Positions 10,041 to 19,542 of a stretch of 64,000 bases of DNA are shown in pieces. The notes below the pieces were generated by a model, which saw nothing but the letters and a program-made list of their open reading frames with translations, was not told where the DNA came from and did not search any database. A program made the translations under genes and the position numbers. Source of the DNA: Canna indica (lineage: Eukaryota; Streptophyta; Magnoliopsida; Zingiberales; Cannaceae); assembly GCA_034359265.1 (NCBI GenBank), contig CP136896.1:3751501-3815500 (forward strand). Reading direction: 5' to 3'. The first letter of the stretch is position 1, and every line of letters begins with the position of its first letter.

Positions 10041-10372
10041 TGTTAAAATCCCACCGTGGTTAAAAATATGGCCAAGGTAGCCTTTAAATAGTTTGGGCAA
10101 TCCTCTCCTCATGAGCTAGCTTTTGGGATGAGTTAGGCCTACTAATTTCTTAACATTGTATCAGAGCCAATTGTGTGGTTGATATTGTGTCACACGCAGA
10201 TGTCCAATCCTGCAAAATTCCACGCTCTAGATGTCCAATCCTGGGCATGAGGGGGTGTGTTAAAGTCCCACAATGGTTAAAAATATGGCCAATGTAGCCT
10301 TTAAATAGTTTAGTCAATCCTCTCCTGATGAGCTAGCTTTTGGGATGAGTTAGGCCTACTAATTTCTTAACA
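10041..10372 (+). mobile_element. Complete TRIM (miniature LTR retrotransposon)
   Basis: Two direct repeats of 115 bp (10041-10155 and 10258-10372) start TGTTAAA and end CTTAACA. Directly after the first lies TTGTATCAGAGCCA (10156-10169), a primer-binding site complementary to initiator tRNA-Met. Directly before the second lies a purine run GAGGGGG (about 10249-10255), the polypurine tract. ATAAT at 10036-10040 and 10373-10377 is an exact 5-bp target duplication. The internal part is only 102 bp and codes for nothing, so the element depends on proteins supplied elsewhere. The two repeats differ at a few bases (for example ATCCCACCG against GTCCCACAA), so it is not brand new. Confidence 0.93.
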
Positions 10373-10377
10373 ATAAT

Positions 10378-10615
10378 TACAATATTTAATGTTGCGTATT
10401 TTCGCTTTCACATATTTTTTAATAAATACATAAACACCACTATTTGTGAAAATATTTTAATGTAGTTTGAAATATGTTTGGTGATGATTCAGAATTTCGA
10501 TGGGTTGCATTATTGCTTGAATTAGATAATAGACTAACAAATCACAAGCTTTGTAGAAATTTTACGTTCTACCTGCGTTTTCAAATTTCGCATGTAAATG
10601 TACAACTTTTACTTT
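10378..10615. other. No recognised gene or element
   Basis: AT-rich spacer between the TRIM target duplication and the start of the first UGT-flank copy. A 62-codon frame starts at 10474 but has no recognisable motif and runs into the repeated flank, so it is not called. Confidence 0.4.
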
Positions 10616-10719
10616 CGTTTATGTCATCTACCAATCGTCATGTGTCGTCTCAACTTAGCTGACGTGGAGGTAAACGACGTCTGTGTGGCCTGACGGCATC
10701 ATATGTGACTTGCCACGTG

Positions 10720-10996
10720 CAACTAAGATGGTGGGCTCCACATAAATGAAATAAAGTGTGAATGAAATTTAAAAACTGTGGGCTCCATATAAATGAAATG
10801 AAATGACTGTGGGCTCGCGGCGTACTCCTTCACCCCGACGCTGACCCCAATCCCATTATTGAGTACCTCCACTATCAGCTTCTCGTTGTAGAATTGCTCC
10901 GAGAAGAGTGGCCATGTCACTATGCGATGCCAGCGCTGACGCCCTCAAGGCACAAGTTCCACCCGCAATGCGTTACGAACCTGTCGACCACCGTGT
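10720..10996 (-). pseudogene. UDP-glycosyltransferase C-terminal fragment, copy 1
   Basis: Minus-strand sequence encodes the end of the PSPG sugar-donor box of a plant family-1 glycosyltransferase: [12 protein letters not shown], then after a frameshift [20 protein letters not shown] and [11 protein letters not shown]. These enzymes move sugar from UDP-sugar to small acceptors in the cytosol. The fragment starts where an LTR is inserted (10996/10997), so everything upstream of the middle of the PSPG box is missing. The 3' flank (10616-10720) matches 13008-13112 and 17571-17650. Its frame break and missing N-terminus make it non-functional. Confidence 0.8.
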
Positions 10997-11481
10997 TGTT
11001 AGGGACCTTCGGGGTTGTCAAGTCCTGTATGTGTCATGACGGTCCCTAACGTGCATTGTAAATATTGCATCATGAGCATCCATGTAAATATGCATTGTAA
11101 AACGCGCCCGCGCACCGCCCACCGCTCTTGCTCACACCTAGGCAAACGGCCTCGTTTGCCTAGGCGTGGCATGGACGGTGGGGGTGTGCGAACATAGGAA
11201 TTTTTTCATGCTCCTCGTGCTTCTGGGAACCTTGGGGGTTAGGCTCCACAAGTATAGTACCCAGGTATAGCCTGGGCACACTCTAGTCTTTCGTTCAAGC
11301 ATTTTCCAGCATTTTCATGCATTTGGCTATTTGGCCCAACAACGTTTTTGCATCCAAGCACACAGAGGTTCCGACCCACGCGAAGTGGGAGCCCGCGACT
11401 TTTTGACATTGGCCAAGCAGATTAGCTTAAGGTTGATTCCTCGCTCGGGAAGCGAGGAAGCCGCACGAACATTTTCCGCCC
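10997..11481 (+). mobile_element. Truncated LTR of a Ty3-like retrotransposon (LTR1)
   Basis: Begins TGTTAGGGACC and is nearly identical to the fuller LTR at 13394-13897. It is inserted in the UGT PSPG region at the same base as the other copy. It stops about 16-18 bases short of the LTR end, at TTTTCCGCCCG, where hAT sequence starts. The primer-binding site and internal region are absent. Confidence 0.7.
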
Positions 11482-12603
11482 GTCAGATATACCTACTTTA
11501 TTTTGTTTAGCAATATGTTTAGATCCTAGAATAAAAATTGATGGTTTAAATATGTTGTTAGATGATTATTATAACAATATGAAATTAGATAATGTTGAAG
11601 AAAAAAAAATTAAAATTTCAAATTAAGACATCTTCTTCTTCTAGATTAAGAGATGATGGTAGAAATAATATTAATTCTCAACTTGGTCGTAGAATAAAAA
11701 AAACTAAATCTACCAATTTTAATGAATTACTTTTTTTTCTAGATCATAATCATTCTGAAGAAATAGATGATAATGAAATTTTAGCATGGTGGAAAAAATA
11801 AGAAAATAAGTATCCTATTATTTTCATCATGGCACATGATATACTAACTGTTCCTGTGTCTACAGTAGCTTCCGAGTCTTGTTTTAGTGCAGAAAATAGA
11901 ATTCTCGACGAAAAAAAAAGCCGAATGAGTGAAGAAACGGTTGAAATGTGCATTTGCTTAAAAGACTAGTTGGATGCTGAAGATAGATTACAAGATAAGA
12001 GAGGACACGACACTTCATCATCGGGAGAGGTGGAAGCTCAAATTAACAAGCCAAGCTGGTGCTGCTGGTCCAAGTACAAGTTAAATCACCGGGACTACGG
12101 GTGATTAAGAATGTAAAAAGAACTACGTAGACCTGATCCTTCTATAGTTAATCATTGGGGAGTACAAGTTTAGCTATAGAAGGTACGTAGGCAAACTTTT
12201 AAGGTGCGGTCTATTATAATATTAAAAAAAATTATTTTATCATTGGATGAATATTTTTGTATTAAAGATAAATAAAAATTTAATTATAGTTTGATTTTTA
12301 AAAAATCTTTTTATTAATTTGTACTGTGTTACATATAAAAAATGTATAATAAAATTTAGTACAATGATTAATAAAATTACAGGTCCAAGTTCAAAATTAA
12401 CTCGTAATCATTAATTTTTAAAATTAAATTTTAAACCATTAAAAATTTAAATTATAAATTTAAAATATAAATTTAAAAATTTAAATTAAATAATTAATTT
12501 TTGGGCCGGCCCGACCCGAGCCCAGCTAGGCGGGCTCGGGCTCGGGCTTGGCTTGGCTGCCAATGGTTCGGGTCGTGTCAAGCACGATCCGTAGCCACCT
12601 CTA
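11482..12603 (+). mobile_element. hAT-1 element, right-half fragment
   Basis: Matches the right part of the complete hAT-1 copies at 28253 and 53400, from the coding segment beginning TCAGATATACCTAC to the terminus GTAGCCACCTCTA at 12603, followed by AGTGGAAT, the same flank. It includes the end of the transposase gene (dimerisation region about 11810-11970). An internal deletion near 11625 removes about 60-70 bases relative to the others. The left half and BED finger are missing. Confidence 0.8.
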
Positions 12604-13007
12604 AGTGGAATTATGATATCTTTTATTAATAATAAAATTTACCTACGTATTTATACCTAAGTTTTGATGTTCGTTGACAGTGAGACATTAAAAATACACT
12701 ATTCGTCACATATCACATTGGATTGTGATGGGTTTCGACTAGGGATGACAACGAGTTTGTGTAAACGGGTTTTTCACCCATCCTATAGACCCTGATATAT
12801 CATTAGCGGGCTTTTCCCGTTGGGTCGTGGGAAGGGTATAAGATTTTGATGTGAAAATCATGTAGGGTTTGGGAAAAGTTTAGGATATTATGCTAAAACC
12901 CGTCTCAAACTCATCCCAAACCCGTTAAATATGAAGTTACCAAAATATCCCTCATATTATCAATATCTACAAAATAACATTATCTTATTATTACAAAATA
13001 ACATTAT
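12604..13007 (+). mobile_element. hAT-2 relic, left fragment (copy 0) and its flank
   Basis: AGTGGAATTATGATATC and the following 130 bases are the genomic flank that precedes hAT-2 in the other copies. TAGGGATGACAACGAG at 12740 is the left end of hAT-2. Only about 270 bases of it remain before an abrupt junction at about 13007 with the second UGT-flank copy. Confidence 0.65.
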
Positions 13008-13112
13008 CGTTTATGTCATCTACCAATCGTCATGTGTCGTCTCAACTTAGCTGACGTGGAGGTAAACGACGTCTGTGTGGACTGACGGCATCATATGTGA
13101 CTTGCCACGTGC

Positions 13113-13393
13113 AACTAAGACGGTGGGCTCCACATAAATGAAATAAAGTGTGAATGAAATTTAAAAACTGTGGGCTCCATATAAATGAAATGAAATGAAA
13201 TGACTGTGGGCTCGCGGCGTACTCCTTCACCCCGACGCTGACCCCAATCCCATTATTGAGTACCTCCACTATCAGCTTCTCGTTGTAGAATTGCTCCGAG
13301 AAGAGTGGCCATGTCACTATGCGATGCCAGCGCTGACGCCCTCAAGGCACAAGTTCCACCCGCAATGCGTTACGAACCTGTCGACCACCGTGT
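13113..13393 (-). pseudogene. UDP-glycosyltransferase C-terminal fragment, copy 2
   Basis: Same fragment as at 10720-10996: PSPG-box residues up to [12 protein letters not shown] broken by the LTR, a frameshift before [15 protein letters not shown], and the same 3' flank. Nearly base-for-base identical to copy 1, so the two arose by duplication after the LTR had inserted. Non-functional. Confidence 0.8.
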
Positions 13394-13897
13394 TGTTAGG
13401 GACCTTCGGGGTTGTCAAGTCCTGTATGTGTCATGACGGTCCCTAACGTGCATTGTAAATATTGCATCATGAGCATCCATGTAAATATGCATTGTAAAAC
13501 GCGCCCGCGCACCGCCCACCGCTCTTGCTCACATCTAGGCAAACGGCCTCGTTTGCCTAGGCGTGGCATGGACGGTGGGGGTGTGCGAACATAGGAATTT
13601 TGTCATGCTCCTCGTGCTTCTGGGAACCTTGGGGGTTAGGCTCCACAAGTATAGTACCCAGGTATAGCCTGGGCACACTCTAGTCTTTCGTTCAAGCATC
13701 TTCCAACATTTTCATGCATTTGGCTATTTGGCCCAACAACATTTTTGCGTCCAAGCACACAGAGGTTCCGACCCACGCGAAGTGGGAGCCCGCGACTTTT
13801 CGACATTGGCCAAGCAGATTAGCTTAAGGTTGATTCCTCGCTCGGGAAGCGAGGAAGCCGCACGAACATTTTCCGCCCGAACAGTTAGTCCGTGACA
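13394..13897 (+). mobile_element. 5' LTR of a Ty3/gypsy-type retrotransposon (LTR2)
   Basis: About 504 bp from TGTTAGGGACC to CCGTGACA, with TG and CA ends. It is followed at 13898-13911 by GTTGGTATCGGAGC, a slightly altered initiator-tRNA-Met primer-binding site, which fixes both the right end and the orientation. The insertion point is inside the UGT PSPG box. No 3' LTR in matching context is found; the element is truncated after the beginning of gag. Confidence 0.8.
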
Positions 13898-14085
13898 GTT
13901 GGTATCGGAGCGAGGCAAGCTCGCAAAGCTTTGGTGCAAGCAATCGAGGCAAACCGTCAACAGACTCGTGCCTTCATCGTTTGAGACAAACGACGTTGGG
14001 GCACTCGGCAATCTCGCAAGAGAGATTTTCGTGACCAATCATAGGTCGCAAGTCAATCGGTGAAACGAGTGGCGTCGTTGATGCG

Positions 14086-14394
14086 ATGACGACCATTCCG
14101 GAGGAAGCGTTGGTGGAAGAGCCAATGCGAACACAACAAGTGGGACAGACCAGAACGACTGTCCAACGAGTTGGAGAATTGGAGAGAATTTGTGATGCTC
14201 ACGCGGCCAGCATGGCCCTAGTCGGCAAGATAGCCGACGCGCAAGAAAGCTTGGAATCAAGGCTAGAGGCAATCCATGATGACACTCAAGATGTAGTCAA
14301 GCATCTGCAAGATGAGATTGCGGAGCTAAAGACTACAGTCAAATTTCTTATCCAAGAGATACACTCGGGTGGTGGTAGTTCACGGCAGAATGAG
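14086..14394 (+). pseudogene. Ty3/gypsy gag N-terminal fragment
   Basis: Open frame starting MTTIPEEALVEEP about 190 bases after the primer-binding site. It contains a long heptad-rich coiled coil (ERICDAHAASMALVGK to LQDEIAELKTTVKFLI, about residues 28-92) as in the N-terminus of plant Ty3/gypsy capsid precursors. The frame is cut near 14394, where about 30 bases of the hAT-1 right end follow through the shared word GTGCCA. The last eight or so codons of the open frame are therefore hAT sequence. No nucleocapsid, protease or polymerase remains. Confidence 0.7.
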
Positions 14395-14424
14395 GTGCCA
14401 GGCACGGCCCGTTGCCACCTCTAA
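14395..14424 (+). mobile_element. hAT-1 terminal scrap
   Basis: GTGCCAGGCACGG through GTTGCCACCTCTA is the last ~30 bases of hAT-1, followed by its usual flank AGTGGAATTATGATAT. It records a deletion that fused gag to the hAT terminus. Confidence 0.75.
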
Positions 14425-14559
14425 GTGGAATTATGATATATTTTATTAATAATAAAATTTACCTACGTATTTATACCTAAGTTTTGATGTTCGTTGACAG
14501 TGAGACATTAAAAATACACTATTCGTCACATATCACATTGGATTGTGATGGGTTTCGAC

Positions 14560-15934
14560 TAGGGAAGACAACGAGTTTGTGTAAACGGGTTTTTTCACCC
14601 GTCCTATAGACCCTGATAGATCATTAGCGGGCTTTTCCCGTTGGGTCGTGGGAAGGGTATAAGATTTTAAGGTGAAAATCATGTAGGGTATGGGAAAAGT
14701 TTAGGATATTATGCTAAACCCGTCTCAAACCCATCCCAAACCCGTTAAATATGAAGTTACCAAAATATCCCTCATATTATCAATATCTACAAAATAACAT
14801 TGTCTTATTATTATTATTTTTTGTCTTATTTTGATATATGGTTCAGTATTCCAAATGTGAAATATCCATTCCACACCCACCCGTTGTTCTCTGTTTCCCA
14901 CACGACCACAATCTCCGCCTCCACCTCCAATCTCCCACACGGCCATCGTCCATCTTTTGCTCCATCGTGTTTGAAATCAAACACCACTCCATCGTCATTC
15001 GTTGTGCTCCATCGTGCATCTGGTCTGTGCCCAATCGTGGTAATTGGGTTGTTTGCCCGTATGTAAATAAGGTGGCTTGCTCTGTGCCAATCGCCCAGTT
15101 GTTTCCATGGATTGAGGACTTTGATATATTAAATTGGTGGAAGACAAATGTGATCAAGTATCCAACGTTACAACTTATATATAGCTCGTCATATTCTTGC
15201 AATTCCTTTATCAATTGTAGCATCCGAGTCAGCCTTTAGCACTCGTGGAAGAGTTGTAAGTCATGTACGAAGTCGACTTCGACCTGATATAGTAGAAGCA
15301 TTAATGTGTTCTCAAAGTTGGTTGTCTTCTGAGAGGTAGTGTTACCTATTTCTTTTTGTTATCATTATTATATATGTTTATGTAATCAAGTCTTATTCAT
15401 TCATTTTATTGATTGTTTCTTTGGTTGTCTTTGTTATAGTTGTTGGACTTTTGAATGATTTTGATGCACAGGAAGTTGATGTACCGGAAGAGGACATGGA
15501 TGATGACTTGGAGATTGTAGATGATTAGGATTTTCCATGTTTGATCGGAAATTTAGTTACTTTCTTGTATTTAGAAGTTAAGTATTTGTGACACTTGTTT
15601 AATATAATGAACTAAGTGTTATGGTTATTTTTTTCGAATGATTACTGTCATGGAACTTGTAGTTAGTATTTGAGCACCTTTTGTTATTTTTAACTATTTA
15701 CATAAGTCAGATCAGATATTATGATAAGTGTGTGGAAGGGTTTTTTTTTTTTACAAATTTTGTTAACGGACGAAAAGCGAGTACCCAATGGGTACTTGTT
15801 AAATTAGTGGGAAGATTTTGGAAAATTTCCATCAAAATAGTACGTAGCGGTTATGGGGAGGGTTTGAGATTGAGTTTTTTTAATGGGAATAGGATGGACT
15901 TCGCCGTCCCAAACCCTTCCCAGTGTCATCCTTA
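14560..15934 (+). mobile_element. hAT-2 relic, copy a
   Basis: Left end TAGGGAAGACAACGAG and right end CAGTGTCATCCTTA are imperfect inverted repeats of hAT type. Subterminal sequence GGGTTTTTTCACCCGTCC is itself palindromic. The flanks GTTTCGAC and GCTGTTAC agree at five or six of eight positions, a possible decayed 8-bp duplication. It carries the end of a transposase gene (15114-15528). Copies occur at 31407-32781 and about 56561-57878. Confidence 0.65.
15114..15528 (+). pseudogene. hAT-2 transposase C-terminus (dimerisation domain), broken
   Basis: Reading EDFDILNWWKTNVIKYP, then after a one-base shift at 15176-15182 ARHILAIPLSIV, SESAFSTRGR and LRPDIVEALMCSQSWL up to a stop at 15339. This is the conserved C-terminal dimerisation segment of plant hAT transposases (RICESLEEPER/DAYSLEEPER-like). 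A downstream acidic stretch ending EEDMDDDLEIVDD (stop at 15528) could be the last exon after an intron. The catalytic core is not recognisable. Distinct from hAT-1, whose matching segment reads SESCFSAENRILDEK. Confidence 0.75.
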
Positions 15935-16274
15935 GCTGTTACTCAATTCGTAATCGACTTTATTCCTTATTTTATTAGTGACACAAATAAAGTAAAATAT
16001 ATTTTCTATATTTTTCAAAAACTTAATCTGCGATTTCGCCGACAATCATTTGAAAACCTCCCTTATGATATAAATTTTCCAACATCAATCCTTATATAAT
16101 CATGCAATTTTAAAATTAGGAATATTGATGTTAATGAATAGTTGATGTGAGTTAGATGTCACTAGTAAAATTTTTGTGATTTGCGACAATCATTTTGCGA
16201 TTCTAAAATTGTCGTCGCAAATGTGACGGCACTCGAGAACAGTGAAAAGTCATCATAATAGAAAGTAGCAATGG
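15935..16274. mobile_element. hAT-2 flank and CACTA-like left terminus
   Basis: AT-rich flank with no gene, then CACTAGTAAAA at 16160 followed by GTGATTTGCGAC and GTCGTCGCAAATGTGACGG, the style of subterminal repeats seen in CACTA-B. Probably the left end of another CACTA element, interrupted at about 16274 by an LTR. The uninterrupted version is at 58104. Confidence 0.5.
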
Positions 16275-17564
16275 TATAAAGCATCAAACACAAAGGCAAC
16301 CACCAACTCGATCAACCTAGCACTCTAGGTTTACACAAACTCAAATACAATGAAATGACAAGAAAATACAATAATAAATGGAGCAAAAAATCAAACAATA
16401 AAGTACTTAGCTCCACAACAAGATTCCTAGCTTCCTCTTGATGCATTTGATGGTTAATCAATGAAGGAATGAAGACAAGATCAAGGTGTTTAGCTCAAGC
16501 TAGGTTTTTTCATGAGATTGGCTCAACGAGGGCTTAGATTTGATCAAGAGATTGTTCAAGGAGGTTTGGAGTGATCAAGATCCTTAAGGAAGGCTCTCAT
16601 GACTTCTTATTTATAAGCCATGAAGAGAGGAGAAGGATTTCTCTTCTAAACGGGCGATTTTTTTGCCCATTATAGACCGTCGGTCGCTTGTCCGATCGAT
16701 CGTCGATCGACCGACCAATCGTCCGACCAATCGACCGCCTGCGATCGCTTGCCTTTCTGTGCTTTAATCGCACTGATCGGTCGACCGAAGAGTCAACCGC
16801 CAGAGTTGCGAGATGAGCGATCCGCAGTTCGGTCGACCGACACACCTACTGCCAATTTTTGGCAGCTTTCGGTCGACCGAAACTGGGCAGACTGCACTGG
16901 TTTGCTTATTTTGGCTGAGTTCTTCTGCTAGTTTTGGTTCCGTCATCGCTAAGTCTAGTTATATAATATTTACTAACTTTAAAAATGTTATATAAGGATT
17001 ACCCCCCATTTGGATTTAATAAAAAAAATCTAAAAAATCAAAATCCTTAAGAATCAAAATCTAGTTTTTGGGGTCTAGTACAAATTTTCGGAAAACGAGA
17101 ATTTTCTAACTTCCCGGGTCAAGTATGGGTGGGCTAAAGGCTTCCAAAAAACCCTTAAAAATACCTCTAGTTTCTACCCAAGGAACAATTACTACCATTT
17201 TTTATGTCAAGATAATGTCTAGGTCATATAACCCTCCAAGGAGCTCCCTAGGCTTAGTGAATTCCTGGCGGTTTTCGGGTTTTTCATATTTTGGCGTTCG
17301 GATTTGGTTTTAGTATTCTTATGCATCATCATGAGGATTTACAATATAAACTAGACACCATAAACCTAAACTCTAACTTCTCGAAGAATCCCGAACGTCG
17401 ACGAGCGTCCTTCTCGATTTCCCCAATTTCTTCGATATTTTCGATCGAGGACGTCGAGCGCTAACCGATATGGAACCTGAAAGAATTTCTCAATCAACCA
17501 TTAGTTCCATGTTTGTTATCATCAAAACCGAGATTAAGACCAAGGTTGAAAACCTTAAGCCAAC
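16275..17564 (-). mobile_element. LTR of an LTR retrotransposon, minus orientation (LTR3)
   Basis: Read on the minus strand it starts TGTTGGCTTAAGG and soon has TTTTGATGATAACAAACATG, a familiar beginning of plant LTRs. TATAAATA lies at 16615-16608. The U3 just upstream of that TATA box is packed with TCGGTCGACCGA-type palindromes (about 16680-16880). The left boundary is fixed by comparison with 58201-58220, where AGTAGCAATGGTATT continues without it. No internal retroelement sequence is present. The right boundary abuts the UGT flank, so a target duplication cannot be confirmed. About 1.29 kb. Confidence 0.6.
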
Positions 17565-17570
17565 AATCCC

Positions 17571-18990
17571 AACTTAGCTGATGTGGAGATAAACGACGCT
17601 TGTGTGGCCTGACGGCATCATACGTGGCTTGCCACGTGCAACTAAGACGGTGGACTCCACATAAATGAAATAAAGTGTGGATGAAATTTTAAAACTGTGG
17701 GCTCCACATAAATGAAATGAAATGACTGTGGGCTCCACATAAAGCTATGGGCTCGCGGCGTACTCCTTCACCCCGACGCTGACCCCAATACCCATTTATC
17801 GAGTACCTCCACTATCAGCTTCTCGTTGGAGAATTGCTCCGAGAAGAGTGGCCATGTCACTATGGCGACACCGGCGCTGACGCCCTCAAGGCAAAAGTTC
17901 CACCCGCAGTGCGTTACGAACCTGTCGACCACCGCGTGGTCCAAGATAAGCATTTGCGGCTCCCAACCTCTTATGATCAACCCCTTATCGGCCAGTGCCC
18001 ACCACCCTCTCATGGTATCCTTCTGGCAACCACTCTTCTCCGTCTCCACCCACTTCCCGCACCACCCAAATGAATGGCTCGCTGGTGTCTTCGAGCCCAA
18101 TCGCAATGTCCCTCAGTTGGGCCGCGGAGAATTGGCTATTGCTTTCGAAGCAGACAAAGATAATCGAGCCAGATTCTTTGGAATCAAGCTAACTCATGCA
18201 CTTGTCCAAGTCGATAGAGGTCTCGTCTCCCCTATCGGATTTCTCCAGCGCATCCTTGTTGCAGAGAGACACTGGTCCGACATGCCACGCCCTCATGCCG
18301 GTCACGCTCTGGTAGTGATGGGCGTAGTCGGGTTCCAGCTCGTAAAAGCTATTCATCACCAAGCTGTCGCTCTTTTGCACGACGAGCATGACTTGCATGA
18401 AGAAATCCAGCATCCACGGTGTGTCGCCCATGTTCGGCTTCTGCGACCGCAGCATCTCGATGTGGTGGGCGAGGCCGGGCACGATGAAAGACTTGGCGTC
18501 GTGAGGCAGAGCCTCAAGCACCGCCTTGTTTTTGTGCATGCTGCCACTGACACAGAGCGCGAAGAAACTGGTGCTGTAGAACACGAGGCATGGCAAGCAG
18601 AGCTTGAAGGCGACATCCACGGTCTACGGGAATAAGAAGTCGGTGATGATAACGTCAGGCTTGAGGTCTTTGAGGATTTGTTTGAACGACTGACAGAGCC
18701 TGGTAACAGCCTAGAGGAACTTGTGCTTGGCTTCCTCGGTGGTGACATGGGCTATGTTCTCATAGCCGTCGGGGAGGCCAGAATCGGTGGCCGGGAAGGG
18801 GACGACGAACAAGGTCATGGGGTGGCGTAGGCAAACTTGTTGGTGAGGTCGACGGAGGGTTGGATGAGGGGGGCATTGCCCGCGGTTGTGAGGATGGATG
18901 ACTTGTCGCCATGGGAGGAGAAGAGCTTAGCCATGTCGACTGTGGGGATCATGTGACCGGGGGCAAAGAAGGGGAAGAACAACAAGTGAA
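17571..18990 (-). pseudogene. UDP-glycosyltransferase (UGT73-like) pseudogene, copy 3
   Basis: The most complete of the three remnants. From the upstream side on the minus strand it reads [20 protein letters not shown], the N-terminal acceptor-side motif of UGT73-type enzymes (about 18983-18920). A middle part follows (18620-18189; FALCVSGSMHK, MLRSQKPNMGDTPWMLDFF, SDSLVMNSFYELEPDYAHHY). Last comes the PSPG box ([42 protein letters not shown]; about 18000-17800). Three reading frames are needed, so it has at least two frameshifts, and the last part is frame-shifted after EVLDKW. The start codon is missing because a CACTA terminus begins at 18991, a few codons before the motif. A 269-codon frame on the opposite strand is its shadow. 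Confidence 0.85.
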
Positions 18991-19542
18991 CACTACTAGA
19001 ATTATCGTCATCATTGATTGCTCAAACCGTGGCTGAACCGTCGGTGATAGATATCACGGACGGCGCAAATCGTGGCAAAAAACCGTCATTGATGAGCACG
19101 TCTCAAATAAGTTATGACGGCCGAGCACGACCGTCACACGGCTCCAGGAGCTGTAACTGATACCAACCATCAGTCACGGCCGAGTCCTGTTGGTGATACT
19201 TTTAGCAATCGTGATATTTGGTGTTGCCCAGACCATCCGCCATTTACGATAAGCTTTCAGCCACGGCTTAGTGACGGTGAACCGTGGGTAAGTCATGGCT
19301 AAAGCTGTATCCTGTAACTGAAAAAAGTAAAATTTTTGTAAATTCCTGTATACAATAATATATCGATCACAAACTATTTTCAATCAAATATTATAATAAA
19401 AAAACATCATACACATGCATTTGAAATCAAACATACAAGTTTTACATAAATATCATCAATATCAGTCTCAAACCGAAGGCAAATAATTATCAAAATATGA
19501 TCTATATATACAACCAAGTATCAAAATATAAAAAAAATACAA

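Noticed and set aside
10156..10169. tRNA gene
   Set aside because: Only the short complement of initiator tRNA-Met is present, as a retroelement primer-binding site; no cloverleaf.
13724..14038. Minus-strand frame across the LTR end and primer-binding site
   Set aside because: Lies antisense to a clearly oriented LTR and leader.
14838..15239. 133-codon Cys/His-rich frame, also at 31686 and 56811
   Set aside because: Leader of hAT-2; only its end overlaps the dimerisation domain in the correct frame.
16597..16845. Arg/Ser-rich minus-strand frame, also at 33444
   Set aside because: Generated by the TCGGTCGACCGA palindromes of an LTR promoter region.
17826..18635. 269-codon open frame on the plus strand
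   Set aside because: Antisense shadow of the GC-rich UGT pseudogene; no motif of its own, while the minus strand gives clear UGT motifs.
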